Assembly (NCBI GenBank): GCA_040768445.1
Contig: JAXGMV010000001.1
Coordinates: forward strand, 2,852,001-2,916,000
DNA length: 64,000 nt
Direction of reading: 5' to 3'
Source: JAXGMV01 sp040768445
Lineage (GTDB): Bacteria > Chloroflexota > Anaerolineae > Anaerolineales > Anaerolineaceae
Both the position numbers and the translations under genes were made by a program. Shown one piece after another: positions 43,901 through 52,587 of the stretch; positions within the stretch are counted from its first letter, which is position 1, and each line of letters starts with the position of its first letter. The notes beneath the pieces are model-generated. The model was not told the DNA's origin and made no database searches. It worked only from the letters and a program-made list of their open reading frames with translations.

Positions 43901-44520
43901 AGACTGGTAAGGCGGGGCTCAAGTTCGCCCAAAATGTCATACACGCGTTCAAGGTTGCGCTTGGTATTGACCAACCGATCTTGTGCTTCCTCGCGCCTGT
44001 CTCTATAAAGCCCAATGCCAGCAGCTTCTTCGAAAAAACGCCTGCGTTCATCAGGTTTTAAGGATAAGGCAGTATCAACCAGTCCCTGTCCAACAATTGT
44101 GTAGGTTCTCTGTGCTAAACCGGTCTGTGAGAGCAGTTCATAAATTTCTTTCAACCTGACACGCTGGCCATTAATCAGGTACTCATTCTGTCCGTCCCGA
44201 TAAGCCCGCCTGGAGATGGATACCTCAGAAAAATCAAGTGGAAGCCAACCATCTTCATTGTCAAAGGTGATAGTTGCTGACGCCATACCAGCACGCGGGC
44301 GTTGATCCGAGCCGGCAAAAATCATATCCTCTGTTTTTCTAGCTCTCAACAGGCTGAATGACTGCTCACCTAATACCCAGCGGATGGCATCGGCAACATT
44401 AGATTTTCCGGATCCGTTTGGCCCAACCACCGATGTTATGCTGTGTGGAAATTTGAACAGGTTCCTGTTTGCAAAGGTTTTGTAACCCTGAAGTTCAAGA
44501 GATTTTAAGCGAGTTAGCAT
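40903..44520 (-). CDS. smc: Chromosome segregation protein SMC
   Basis: A 1,205-residue SMC. The Walker A is VVGPNGSGKSNVADAIRWVLGEQ near residue 36, and long coiled coils flank a hinge at about 510-660 (GREGREGMIARPRQK after it). The C-terminal head has LSGGERSLTAVALIF near 1105 and the Walker B FCVLDEVDAMLDEANV. SMC dimers with ScpA and ScpB make the ring that compacts and segregates chromosomes; scpA is close by at 46711. The start is the ATG at 44520; the frame reaches a TTG at 44526. It follows rnc by 29 bases, the common rnc-smc order. Confidence 0.97.
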   Translation of the reverse strand: MLTRLKSLELQGYKTFANRNLFKFPHSITSVVGPNGSGKSNVADAIRWVLGEQSFSLLRARKTEDMIFAGSDQRPRAGMASATITFDNEDGWLPLDFSEVSISRRAYRDGQNEYLINGQRVRLKEIYELLSQTGLAQRTYTIVGQGLVDTALSLKPDERRRFFEEAAGIGLYRDRREEAQDRLVNTKRNLERVYDILGELEPRLTSLEKQAKKVQDYHRIQADLKVLMREWYGYHWHKSQQDLAYTRTTLQAQEEKYVKVKTRYDTFENEINQKRAKIQSLRETLSQLHLESSKLHQERETYNRQLAVMAERIRVLSEQRLNLKADLTRMDEDKETQLAKNIQLAEEINQLEADLHEARGKFEEESQKLKEYKTNKEAIEAKLVDNRRQRTSLETKKLQLDAKTSELKSRVETLTASRQNYEKGILQIDEELKSHQNALSDSETAVQALEKQLSTLRDQLRVLRESIASQQENNQRLRKILGDKESLASKLRATLEVLIQAEKSFSGLNEGAKNVLEKRRSGQFSARLEPLVQQLEVEPEFEKAITSALGEFFDAIVYYDKSVPDDPLKLLADGRKGKAVFVPSEIILSEYSFAKVKNDPDYLGAAIEHVKADKSLQNLVQYLLGNVVLASSLPGAKRIAAKLDPYQRVVTLDGELFWGSGIVVAGREGREGMIARPRQKRENQESLDLLTTELGNIQKELVDLNQALEKTIKDEKALTDQEKQLQSRLHDANRNYQQVQLKQDQLKQKHEFYEQQIASLDDQAKVAQSEQALKQSEADQLLQQIQRHAGIINDLYKQSQAISLDEGQMQVSHWQTQLAVYNRALTETRQRLQENESNLNHAAETLEKNRKRLSDLENEIEELEKSSEIDQDEEKRLTIAIEEFQAKITPSERALSETEAEYNRQQDDLTAAQQNLAVADRYVSQAQMDVTRKRELLDNLQKRIEDDFGLVSFDYVQDISGPKPLPLDGMVQQLPVVEKISSDVEDSINRHRTQLRRMGAINPEAQTEYQSVKERFEYLTNQVNDLKKADADLCSVIEELNEIMKLEFQKTFEAVSVEFKAMFNRLFGGGSAKLTLVDAENLTDSGIEIEARLPGRREQGLALLSGGERSLTAVALIFSLLKVSPTPFCVLDEVDAMLDEANVGRFGELLKELSERTQFIVITHNRNTVQISGVIYGVTMGRDSTSHVVSLRLDEVSEEMVGSSR

Positions 44521-44549
44521 GTGCAATTATCTTTCATCTTTCACAAATT

Positions 44550-45281
44550 CTATTCAATCCCAACACGATTGAGAGCATTCAAAGCCGCATCTTTTGCAGC
44601 AGCCTGCTTGGAGTGACCTTTACCGCTGCCAAACACTTCATCTTTGACAAGTACATCGACCTCAAAAATCTTGGAATGATCCGGTCCATAGGCGTTGCGC
44701 GTAACGTAGACCGGCGTTGCATAGCCTTGAGCCTGTGCCCACTCCTGAAACTGGCTTTTCGGATCGTTGATCCTGTGGTTGCTTAATAAGTCATCTGCAA
44801 CCTCAGCCAGAAATGGTGAGATGAATGACAGAACCACATCAATGCCGGAATCCAGGTACAGCGCTCCAATAAGCGCTTCAAACGTATCGCACAACAAGGG
44901 GTCTCGATTGCGTCCACCGCTTTGAGATTCGCCTTTGCCCAATCTCAGAGCTTTACCAAGAGATAGTTTACGAGCAAAATCAGCCAGCTGCCTGGTATGC
45001 ACAAGTGAGGACCGCATCCTGGTCAGGTCACCTTCAGCCATTTCAGGGTAGCGATTATACAGCCATGCGCCAACAATGAAATCCAGCACGGCATCGCCCA
45101 GAAACTCTAATCTTTCGTTGTCTTCCAAAGCATCTGTATGTTCATTGAGATACGAACGGTGTGTGAAAGCCCTGTTGAGCAGCAGGGTATCATTAAATTT
45201 CAAGTTTAACTGGTCGGCAATTTCAAGTGGGGTTGTTAACCCTCGTTCTGATTCATGATCCGTGTACAATTTTCTCTCCAC
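44550..45281 (-). CDS. rnc: Ribonuclease III
   Basis: A 243-residue RNase III. The catalytic signature NERLEFLGDAVLDFIV is at residues 55-70, and the second set of metal ligands is in CDTFEALIGALYLD at about 131-144. A double-stranded RNA-binding domain (KSQFQEWAQAQGYATPVY, GSGKGHSKQAAAKDAALNAL) covers the last 75 residues. It processes rRNA precursors and structured mRNAs. The start is taken as GTG at 45281, without a strong ribosome site; an in-frame TTG four codons later has GGAGAG before it and could be the true start. Confidence 0.95.
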   Translation of the reverse strand: MERKLYTDHESERGLTTPLEIADQLNLKFNDTLLLNRAFTHRSYLNEHTDALEDNERLEFLGDAVLDFIVGAWLYNRYPEMAEGDLTRMRSSLVHTRQLADFARKLSLGKALRLGKGESQSGGRNRDPLLCDTFEALIGALYLDSGIDVVLSFISPFLAEVADDLLSNHRINDPKSQFQEWAQAQGYATPVYVTRNAYGPDHSKIFEVDVLVKDEVFGSGKGHSKQAAAKDAALNALNRVGIE

Positions 45282-45429
45282 GGAACCGAGGGTGCGCCCA
45301 TCACCTAATCCAAGATTTGACCAGGTAACTGGCGGTCCATCAGTTCACAAAAGTAGGATATCAATTATTTCTGAGTAAAATCTCAGATAGGTTTATTATA
45401 AAGGTAAATTGAGAAAAATATTAAAAGTA

Positions 45430-46155
45430 TTAATCCTGCTTTGAGTCAGGTTTTGGATGATACTCTCCTTCAATCCACTGCTCACCTGAACTGCTGACTT
45501 CCTTCTTCCACACAGGCACCACTTCTTTCAAACGATCAATTCCAAACCTGGCTGCCTCAAATATGCCATTTCCTCTATGAGTGGATGTACAGGCAACAAA
45601 TACACTTGGTTCGCCTTTTTCTAATTTCCCGATTCTCTGCACAAGCGATATCTTTTTTACTTCTTGCCATTGCTCTTTTATCTCTCGTCCAATTTCCTGC
45701 ATTTTTAGTTCAGCCATAGGTTGGTAAGCGTCATATTCCAAATGTTGTGTCTCCGGAAAATCTCCATCAGGGGTTGTTCCCCTCACAACGCCGGCAAAAA
45801 TACAGATAGCGCCAGTTGTATCATCAATCATTTCGGTAATCAACGTATTAAAATCAAGCGCTTCAGATGTAATGATGCTGCTAATCTCCTGAACATCGCT
45901 GCCCCCGCTCACCGGTGGAAAAAACGCCACTTCTGCGCCTTGTAGGATGATCTCATCATCTGCACAGTAACGATAATCCATTGTTGCCAGCGCATTCTTG
46001 AACCCATCCGACTGCATTGGATACTGCTCAGCCAGGTAAGCTCTCAGTTCGCCAATTGTTGATCCTTCAGGCAGTTCGAATTCAATACTTTTTGAACCAA
46101 CCTCTGCCCTCAAAGTAGCAAAAAACAGAATTTTTACCTGCATCATTGCGCTCAT
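45430..46155 (-). CDS. Fused molybdopterin synthase MoaD-MoaE (MoaX-like)
   Basis: A 241-residue fusion. Residues 1-85 are MoaD, a ubiquitin-fold sulfur carrier starting QVKILFFATLRAEVG and ending FPPVSGG at 84-85. Residues 95-235 are MoaE, with IFAGVVRGTTPDGD, the HRGNGIFEA segment and LKEVVPVWKKE. The enzyme makes molybdopterin by adding two sulfurs to precursor Z. In free MoaD the C-terminal Gly-Gly becomes a thiocarboxylate; here it is buried in the chain, so cleavage after GG may be needed, as reported for mycobacterial MoaX. It overlaps moaC by four bases (ATGA). Confidence 0.92.
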   Translation of the reverse strand: MSAMMQVKILFFATLRAEVGSKSIEFELPEGSTIGELRAYLAEQYPMQSDGFKNALATMDYRYCADDEIILQGAEVAFFPPVSGGSDVQEISSIITSEALDFNTLITEMIDDTTGAICIFAGVVRGTTPDGDFPETQHLEYDAYQPMAELKMQEIGREIKEQWQEVKKISLVQRIGKLEKGEPSVFVACTSTHRGNGIFEAARFGIDRLKEVVPVWKKEVSSSGEQWIEGEYHPKPDSKQD

Positions 46156-46634
46156 ACCTGGTAAAAATCCCCGCTTTTACCGCCATGTTTTTCCACCAAG
46201 CGGATATTGTGAATTTTCCCGGTTTTTTCAATAGCTTTAACCATATCATAAACTGTCAGAGCCGCTGTGGTTACCGCAGTCAATGCTTCCATCTCCACCC
46301 CGGTTTTACCCGTTGTACTGACTGTCGCACTGATCTGAACACCGGTAAAATCCTGTGCAATTTCCAGGTTGACATCCACGTGGGTGATCAGTATTGGGTG
46401 GCAAAGTGGGATGATTTCGGCAGTTTTCTTTGCGCCCATAATGCCGGCAAGCTGGGCAATCGTAAAAACATCACCTTTTTTTGCCAGATGACCGGTAATC
46501 AAATCGACTGTGCCCTGGCTGAGATGAACTTCACCTTTAGCTACCGCCGTTCGTTCAGTCTCGGTCTTCTGGCTGATATTGACCATATTCGCCCTTCCGG
46601 ACGCGTCTACATGTGTGAGGTTATCATTTTTCAT
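46152..46634 (-). CDS. moaC: Cyclic pyranopterin monophosphate synthase MoaC
   Basis: A 160-residue MoaC, which works after MoaA to form cyclic pyranopterin monophosphate in molybdenum cofactor synthesis. THVDASGRANMVNISQK, IIPLCHPI, and TGVEMEALTAVTTAALTVYDM followed by KHGGKSG are all family signatures. It is co-translated with the moaD-moaE fusion gene downstream. A promoter lies so close that its mRNA is probably leaderless. moaA is not in the window. Confidence 0.97.
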   Translation of the reverse strand: MKNDNLTHVDASGRANMVNISQKTETERTAVAKGEVHLSQGTVDLITGHLAKKGDVFTIAQLAGIMGAKKTAEIIPLCHPILITHVDVNLEIAQDFTGVQISATVSTTGKTGVEMEALTAVTTAALTVYDMVKAIEKTGKIHNIRLVEKHGGKSGDFYQV

Positions 46635-46640
46635 AAGCCA

Positions 46641-46670
46641 ATTATAAACGCTTCAACGACAGAACTGTAA
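46641..46670 (-). promoter_or_regulatory. Promoter of moaC giving a leaderless mRNA
   Basis: On the minus strand TTACAG (46670-46665), an 18-base spacer and TATAAT (46646-46641) lie so that the -10 box ends six bases before the moaC ATG. Transcription would start at or next to the start codon. No ribosome site is present. Confidence 0.55.
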
Positions 46671-46692
46671 AAAAACCATTCAAACCAGGTTC

Positions 46693-46701
46693 TGATATAA
46701 T
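46693..46701 (+). promoter_or_regulatory. Extended -10 promoter of scpA with almost no leader
   Basis: TGATATAAT fits the extended -10 consensus TGnTATAAT and ends nine bases before the scpA ATG at 46711. No ribosome site or clear -35 is present. Confidence 0.55.
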
Positions 46702-46710
46702 TCTTTCTCG

Positions 46711-47496
46711 ATGAGCATTAATGTTTTAGGACACCAGACCGATGGCTACCGGGTCTCCACCGAGCTGTATGAAGGTCCATTGGATCTGCTTTTGAATCTT
46801 ATTGAAAAAGCTGAGCTGGACATAACCAAGCTTGCTCTTGCCAAAGTCACCGACCAGTATTTGGAATACATGCACAATTTGAGTGTAAAAAACCCGGAGG
46901 AAGTGTCTGCTTTTCTGGTCATTGCAGCACGCCTGCTTCAGATCAAATCTGCTGCGCTCCTGCCGAGACCATCTATTTTGGATAAATCGCCTGCTGAGGA
47001 GGATGATGCAGAAGCGTTAATCCAACAGCTTATCCTGTACAGAAAATTCAAGACGATGTCCTTATTCCTCGAAGAAAAGCAGACCATGCAGCACAGAACC
47101 TACTTACGGTTGCTGCCACCGACAATCTCGATTGAACCACGTCTTGATCTGTCTGGAATCTCGCTTGAAGACCTGATGCAGATTGCACGTGAAATCTTCT
47201 TCAGCGAAAAAGCGCTTCAACCTTTGAGCGAAGTGATGCATACGCCCCGAATTACTATCAGGGAGAGAATCACCTCAATTATGCAGCGCTTGAAACAAAA
47301 TGTGCTGGTAAAGTTCAGTTCTGTGATTGAGAGCCGGCAAAGGGTGGAAATTGTTGTCACTTTCCTTGCAATGCTTGAGCTCGTCAAACAGAATATTGTT
47401 TCTACCACCCAATCTGAATTGTTCGGAGAAATCGAAATCCAATCCCTCGTTGACTGGGATGAGTCACTGGATCTCGAACTCGAGTTTATTGAATAA
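46711..47496 (+). CDS. scpA: Segregation and condensation protein ScpA
   Basis: A 261-residue kleisin. The N-terminus reads YRVSTELYEGPLDLLLNLIEKAELDITKLALAKVTDQYLEYM, the ScpA signature, and the C-terminal winged-helix part contacts the SMC head. ScpA bridges the two heads of an SMC dimer. smc lies close by on the opposite strand, while scpB is not seen in the window. The mRNA is probably leaderless. Confidence 0.95.
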   Translation: MSINVLGHQTDGYRVSTELYEGPLDLLLNLIEKAELDITKLALAKVTDQYLEYMHNLSVKNPEEVSAFLVIAARLLQIKSAALLPRPSILDKSPAEEDDAEALIQQLILYRKFKTMSLFLEEKQTMQHRTYLRLLPPTISIEPRLDLSGISLEDLMQIAREIFFSEKALQPLSEVMHTPRITIRERITSIMQRLKQNVLVKFSSVIESRQRVEIVVTFLAMLELVKQNIVSTTQSELFGEIEIQSLVDWDESLDLELEFIE

Positions 47497-47518
47497 AAAA
47501 GACCGCCTTTCAGCGGTC
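47494..47518 (-). terminator. Terminator of the PspC-domain gene
   Basis: On the minus strand the six-base stem GACCGC/GCGGTC (47501-47506 with 47513-47518) is followed by a run of six T. It may also slow plus-strand transcription leaving scpA. Confidence 0.65.
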
Positions 47519-47539
47519 GATTTGCTTAAAGGACAATCC

Positions 47540-47734
47540 TTAATCCGATGGGATAATAATCCACAACAGAAAATATGGCAGTATGCCCGGTATTCCGCCT
47601 GGTATCAGTGCGATCAAAAAGGCTAACCTGAACCAGAATGCACTGATCCCAAAGAATTCACCCAAACCCCCACATATGCCGGCTATAACCCTGTTATTTC
47701 GCGATCGTCTCAAAGCGCTGCGGCTACCTTTCAC
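47540..47734 (-). CDS. PspC-domain membrane protein
   Basis: A 64-residue protein consisting of one PspC domain: NNRVIAGICGGLGEFFGISAFWFRLAFLIALIPGG followed by a second hydrophobic stretch. PspC proteins are linked to envelope-stress sensing, but small stand-alone copies like this have no defined job. The start is GTG at 47734 with GGGAGG six bases upstream. It converges on scpA. Confidence 0.85.
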   Translation of the reverse strand: MKGSRSALRRSRNNRVIAGICGGLGEFFGISAFWFRLAFLIALIPGGIPGILPYFLLWIIIPSD

Positions 47735-47826
47735 TTAGACCTCCCGTTTGATATACAACCATTAACTGGCTTTTTTTCAACTCAATATATATACGGAAAT
47801 GATTGCCATCTGGTTGCGGTTAAGCT

Positions 47827-48774
47827 TCATCCAAACAGGGTAGTGCTCAAGTTATCAAGGTAAGTTATTTCAGCCTGATCCAGGTCCCATTCCAGGCTCA
47901 ACATATTCTCTTCTACCTGGTCGGCAGTCTTCACCCCAACCACAGGTATGACACCCTTGGCTCTTAACCAATTAATGGCAACCTGTGACCCAGTTGCGCC
48001 AGGATGGTTATTTAATATCTTGCGTATTGAAAGAAATGCGCTTGAGATTTTTTCAAGCCGGGTAGCGGAATAATGCGTCCCTCTAATGCCGCCAGGCGGA
48101 TTTGCCGGTGAGTACTTGCCTGTCAACATCCCTTGTGCCAATGGACTGCTGGCGAAAACATGAATCCCTGCCTGCTGGCATATTCTTAAAAGACCGTCCT
48201 TTTCAATAGAACGATTCATCCAGTTGTATTCAACCTGGCAGTTGAACAACTGATTTCCGGTTGACCCCAATGCGGTAATTGCCCTTTGAAGCTGGTCCTG
48301 ATTAACGCCGCATATGCCAATCTGCTTGATCAGACCTTCCTGTCGCATCATTGCCAGCGCTTCCATCCAGCTTTCAATATTCCTGGGCGGCAAAGGCGCT
48401 TGAAGCTGGTACAAATCAAGTTTGTTGATATTGAGCCTGTTCAGGCTGTTTTTAAGCGCCCGACGCAGGCTGTTTTTTGTCAGCCGCCAGGGGTACGGCA
48501 TAAACTTGGAAGCGATAAAAAGCGGTGTCTCAAGATCTTGTTTGAATTGCCCGATCAGGCTTTCTGATTTTCCCTGCCCATACGTCTCTGAAGTGTCAAA
48601 CCCGGTCAGACCATGGTCAAGGCAGCTAAGAAACGCTCCATTGAGCTCTTCATCACCGTAACTTTTTCCGTAACCCCACAAAAGCTTATCCCCCCAAGCC
48701 CAGGTGCCAATCAGTATAGGCGGCAATTTGCTTTCAACTGGGGATAACGCAGCTTCGTCAATGTTCTTCAACAT
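47827..48774 (-). CDS. Aldo/keto reductase
   Basis: A 315-residue aldo/keto reductase. It has the TIM-barrel family order: a start ILIGTWAWGDKLLWGYG, the catalytic Asp and Tyr in FDTSETYGQGKSE, the Lys in ASKFMPYPWR, LDLYQLQAP and the NADPH-binding C-terminal VIPVVGVKTADQVEEN. It resembles the YajO/plant-type reductases; the natural substrate is unknown. The frame is open to 48810, but the promoter geometry points to the ATG at 48774, where the mRNA would be leaderless. Confidence 0.88.
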   Translation of the reverse strand: MLKNIDEAALSPVESKLPPILIGTWAWGDKLLWGYGKSYGDEELNGAFLSCLDHGLTGFDTSETYGQGKSESLIGQFKQDLETPLFIASKFMPYPWRLTKNSLRRALKNSLNRLNINKLDLYQLQAPLPPRNIESWMEALAMMRQEGLIKQIGICGVNQDQLQRAITALGSTGNQLFNCQVEYNWMNRSIEKDGLLRICQQAGIHVFASSPLAQGMLTGKYSPANPPGGIRGTHYSATRLEKISSAFLSIRKILNNHPGATGSQVAINWLRAKGVIPVVGVKTADQVEENMLSLEWDLDQAEITYLDNLSTTLFG

Positions 48775-48781
48775 GCTTAGA

Positions 48782-48810
48782 ATTATGACAAACAACGGTG
48801 TAGTTGGCAA
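48782..48810 (-). promoter_or_regulatory. Promoter of the aldo/keto reductase gene, leaderless type
   Basis: On the minus strand TTGCCA (48810-48805), a 17-base spacer and CATAAT (48787-48782) are followed by seven bases and the ATG at 48774. Confidence 0.6.
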
Positions 48811-48909
48811 TAGAACTTATGTACCCAATCTAAGTTTAATGATTAGAAGCAAATTTTTACTGGTACTGGTATTTCTTGACAATGCATTCACCCAATAGAT
48901 ATTCCTCTC

Positions 48910-48938
48910 TTGCCGAAATTGGAACCTCATTTTAGAAT
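48910..48938 (+). promoter_or_regulatory. Promoter of mutS, leaderless type
   Basis: TTGCCG (48910-48915), a 17-base spacer and TAGAAT (48933-48938) are followed by only five bases before the mutS ATG at 48944. The expected transcription start falls on or next to the A of the ATG. Confidence 0.55.
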
Positions 48939-48943
48939 GAGGT

Positions 48944-51523
48944 ATGCCTGATGATGTGACGCCTATCCGCCAGCAGTACCTGGAAATTAAAGCCCAGCAC
49001 CCGGATGAGATCCTGTTTTTTCGCCTGGGTGATTTTTATGAAACCTTTGACAACGACGCTGAGATTACTTCAAGGGAGTTGGATATTGTCCTGACTTCGC
49101 GTAATGTAGCAAAAGGTATGAGAATACCTATGGCGGGCATACCCTATCATGCCGCCGAAAATTATCTCTCAAGATTGATTGAAAAAGGCTATCACGTTGC
49201 TATTTGTGAGCAGGTGGGAGACCAGCCTGCCAAAGGGCTGTTCCCTCGAAAAGTGGTCAGGGTGATTACCCCCGGCACCGTCCTTGAGCCGGCACTGCTT
49301 GAAAGCAGCCAGAACAATTATCTTGTTTCTACCTTGATCCTGAATGATCGTGCAGGTCTTGCTTATGTCGACATCAGCACCGGTGAATTTTCAGCTGCAC
49401 AATTTTTTGGTGAGGATATTGAATCGCTTGTTAGGGATGAATGGCTGCGATTAAAACCATCTGAAATTTTAATTTCGGCCGATCATGACCAGCTTACAGA
49501 CCACGCCTTTCACTTCTCGAAACTACCACCCTGGCGCTTTGATTATGGACGCTGCAAGGAAACAATCAAATCTCATTTCAAAGTTACCACGTTGGATGGC
49601 TTTGGGCTTCAGCAGCAGCCTCTGGCAGTACAATGTGCAGGCGTAATTATCCAGTACTTGAAAGAGACTCAACCATCTGCCCTCGATCTGCTTCAGAATC
49701 TTTCAGCCTACTCATTTGACGACTTTATGGCGTTAGATGCAGCCAGCCTGCGCAACCTGGAATTGACTGAGACAATCCGAAAAGGTGAAACTAAAGGCTC
49801 ACTGCTGAGTGTTATTGACAGCACCATGACACCGATGGGTAAACGGTTGATCCGCCAGTGGATCACCAGGCCGCTGACGAATCTTCAGCTAATAACCAAG
49901 CGGCAGGATGGTGTGGAATTCCTTTTCACCAATGGCATGTTGAGAGCTGAATTACGACAGGCACTGCATCATCTTCACGATCTTGAGCGCTTGACCAACA
50001 GGGTGGCTGCCGGCCAGGCAAATCCACGAGACCTGGTAGTGCTGCGTGAAACATTGGATAACCTTGATGACCTTCTGGGTATTTTCCCGCTGGAGAACAA
50101 CCCGCTAAAAGAAATTACTGAAGGTATAAATCCTTGTCACTCTGAGAAGGATCTCCTGCACCAGGCAATCAATGAAGAGCCGCCGGCGACGCTGCAAAAT
50201 ACTGGTGTCATTCGTTCAGGTTATTCTGCTGAACTGGACCAGGTGCTGCAATCGACAAGCCATGCCCGAGATTGGATTGCGAATCTCGAAAGTGTGGAAA
50301 AACAAAGAACGGGTATCAAAACCCTCAAGGTCGGGTACAACAAAGTCTTCGGGTATTACATTGAGATCTCACGCGGCAGCACAGAGCACGCACCGGACAA
50401 TTACATTCGCAAGCAGACCCTGGTAAATGCTGAACGGTATATCACACCTGAACTAAAAGAGTATGAGACGCTGGTGCTGAATGCTGAAGAACGCATCCAC
50501 GACCTGGAAGCCCGCATCTTCAAGCAGGTATGTGCCACACTATCCAACAGCCGCAGCCGGCTGCTGGAGACCGCCAGAAACATCGCCCAGCTGGATGTGC
50601 TTGCATCCTTTGCTGAGATTTCTGCGGCTAACGCTTACGTACGCCCAGTTCTGGTTGATGACACTTCACTGCAGATCATCGGTGGGCGGCACCCGGTTGT
50701 AGAAAACGCCTTCAAAGACAGCCACTTTGTACCAAACGACACACTCTTTGAAGAGGGCGAACTCATCCGCTTGATCACTGGACCGAACATGAGCGGTAAA
50801 TCCACCTTCCTGAGGCAGGTTGCATTAATAGTACTGCTGGCACAAATTGGTTGCTTTATCCCAGCAGTTTCAGCAAAAATAGGCCTGGTTGACCGGATCT
50901 TTACCAGGCTGGGTGCCCAGGATGAGATCCATGCCGGTCATTCTACCTTCATGGTTGAAATGATTGAAACTGCCAACATCCTCAATCATGCCACATCAAA
51001 AAGCTTGCTGATTCTGGATGAGATCGGGCGCGGTACCAGCACTTATGACGGTGTTTCCATTGCCTGGGCTGTTGTGGAGTATCTGCACAACCACCCAAAA
51101 ATGCGCTGTAGGACCCTGTTTGCCACACATTATCACGAGCTGACACAGTTGGCAAAAATCCTGCCGGCAGTTAGAAACTACAATGTCGGTGTCGCGGAAT
51201 CAGATGGACAGGTGGTTTTCCTGCACAAGATTTTCCCGGGTGGTTCAGACCGTTCTTATGGCATCCACGTTGCCCAGCTGGCAGGCATCCCCAAACCAAT
51301 CATCCAGCGGGCATCTGAAATCTTAAAACAGCTTGAAAACACTTCTGGAGAAGTTGTTGACCTGGACACCAACCCCGCCCAACAGCTAACGCTCTTCCCG
51401 GAAACCAACCCCCTGCTTGATGAGCTTAAGAAATTGGATTTAAACAGTATTTCGCCCATTGAAGCTATTAATAAGCTATACGAATGGCAAAAGAAATTTC
51501 TGGATAGTAAAAACAGTACCTGA
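48944..51523 (+). CDS. mutS: DNA mismatch repair protein MutS
   Basis: A full-length MutS of 859 residues. The mismatch-reading domain has the FxE motif in LFFRLGDFYETF near residue 25. The ATPase has ITGPNMSGKSTFLRQV near 613, LLILDEIGRGTSTYDGVSIAWAVVEYL and TLFATHYHELTQL. MutS recognises base mismatches and starts repair. The first residues DDVTPIRQQYLEIKAQHPD support the chosen ATG. No mutL is seen in the window. The stop is directly next to the convergent panE stop. Confidence 0.97.
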   Translation: MPDDVTPIRQQYLEIKAQHPDEILFFRLGDFYETFDNDAEITSRELDIVLTSRNVAKGMRIPMAGIPYHAAENYLSRLIEKGYHVAICEQVGDQPAKGLFPRKVVRVITPGTVLEPALLESSQNNYLVSTLILNDRAGLAYVDISTGEFSAAQFFGEDIESLVRDEWLRLKPSEILISADHDQLTDHAFHFSKLPPWRFDYGRCKETIKSHFKVTTLDGFGLQQQPLAVQCAGVIIQYLKETQPSALDLLQNLSAYSFDDFMALDAASLRNLELTETIRKGETKGSLLSVIDSTMTPMGKRLIRQWITRPLTNLQLITKRQDGVEFLFTNGMLRAELRQALHHLHDLERLTNRVAAGQANPRDLVVLRETLDNLDDLLGIFPLENNPLKEITEGINPCHSEKDLLHQAINEEPPATLQNTGVIRSGYSAELDQVLQSTSHARDWIANLESVEKQRTGIKTLKVGYNKVFGYYIEISRGSTEHAPDNYIRKQTLVNAERYITPELKEYETLVLNAEERIHDLEARIFKQVCATLSNSRSRLLETARNIAQLDVLASFAEISAANAYVRPVLVDDTSLQIIGGRHPVVENAFKDSHFVPNDTLFEEGELIRLITGPNMSGKSTFLRQVALIVLLAQIGCFIPAVSAKIGLVDRIFTRLGAQDEIHAGHSTFMVEMIETANILNHATSKSLLILDEIGRGTSTYDGVSIAWAVVEYLHNHPKMRCRTLFATHYHELTQLAKILPAVRNYNVGVAESDGQVVFLHKIFPGGSDRSYGIHVAQLAGIPKPIIQRASEILKQLENTSGEVVDLDTNPAQQLTLFPETNPLLDELKKLDLNSISPIEAINKLYEWQKKFLDSKNST

Positions 51524-52564
51524 TTATTGTTTCAACAGAAATGCACCGAAATCATTTACGAACTTATCTGGTTGTGCTTGATAAGTTCTGCGTCCAATCC
51601 GTCCTTCAACTATGCCAAGCAATGATTGAGTTAAAAAGGCATTGGCAGGCGTTTTAATCCCCAACTGCTCACCCGCCCGGACCACTGCACCATTGAGATA
51701 ATTGACCTCACTCTGTTTATAGCCGGCATGCAGGTCAATATGGAAAGACGGCATTTTATTACCGCGTCCTTTGCTCACAAATTTAGAGAGCAGTGGCTGA
51801 CTTAACCACAACGGCAATCGTTCAACCGCTGCAGCCAGCAGTCTGACAGGTGTTCCCGGCAGGTCAACTACAGGCGCATGCATGGTTCTCATGACTGACA
51901 ATGTTTCACGGAGCTGCTTGATCTCAATTTCGTAGAGAGATTTGTTTGCAAATATTTCAGCGGGTTTCATATCCAAAATAGCCGAAGAGGCATTTGCAAT
52001 CAGGTTGGTCAGCATCTTGGACCATTTCATGCCTTCAGCTGAGTCAATCAGCTTAGCTTGTAAGCCTGCCGCATTCATGCTCTCAACAATTTTGCCGGAT
52101 AATGTGTGATCTGAAGCAATTCCTATACCTCTCAAGCGTTCAACAATGACTTCAGAATTTGCCCCTTTGCCAATTGCCGTTGTGACACTGCCCTGAATAA
52201 CCTTTTCTGCTCCAAAGGTACCGTTTAGCAGGATTTCATTCTCCACCCCATTTTGCAGGCATAAAATGGGTGGAATCTCGTCCAGTTCGTCCTTAAGTTT
52301 AGTTATTACAGATTCAGTATCAAAACTTTTCACAGCGATGATAATCAGGTCAAGTTTTTCTGTTGCCGCTGCATTTATCAAGCTGCCTACCAGCGGAACG
52401 GTTGTGGTTTTTAGCTGCGAATCTTGCTGGATACTTACCTGTCGCTGCGGTTGAATCCTGGCAATTTCAGGCTTTTCCAGAAAGATAATCTTCTCCCCCG
52501 TTAAAGCTAATGACCCACCGACATAACTGCCAATTGCACCGGCGCCTATGACCAAAATTTTCAT
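51524..52564 (-). CDS. panE: 2-dehydropantoate 2-reductase family protein
   Basis: A 346-residue PanE/ApbA-type reductase. The NADPH-binding GxGxxG is KILVIGAGAIGSYVGGSLAL, with LDLIIIAVKSFDT and the catalytic Lys in EGMKWSKMLTNLIANA. It would reduce ketopantoate to pantoate in coenzyme A synthesis, although the family includes paralogues of other function and this one is somewhat longer than E. coli PanE (303). The ATG at 52564 follows AGGAAG. It lies 23 bases after fmt and is probably co-transcribed. Confidence 0.87.
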   Translation of the reverse strand: MKILVIGAGAIGSYVGGSLALTGEKIIFLEKPEIARIQPQRQVSIQQDSQLKTTTVPLVGSLINAAATEKLDLIIIAVKSFDTESVITKLKDELDEIPPILCLQNGVENEILLNGTFGAEKVIQGSVTTAIGKGANSEVIVERLRGIGIASDHTLSGKIVESMNAAGLQAKLIDSAEGMKWSKMLTNLIANASSAILDMKPAEIFANKSLYEIEIKQLRETLSVMRTMHAPVVDLPGTPVRLLAAAVERLPLWLSQPLLSKFVSKGRGNKMPSFHIDLHAGYKQSEVNYLNGAVVRAGEQLGIKTPANAFLTQSLLGIVEGRIGRRTYQAQPDKFVNDFGAFLLKQ

Positions 52565-52587
52565 TTAATGCTTCCTGTTTCCGAGGT

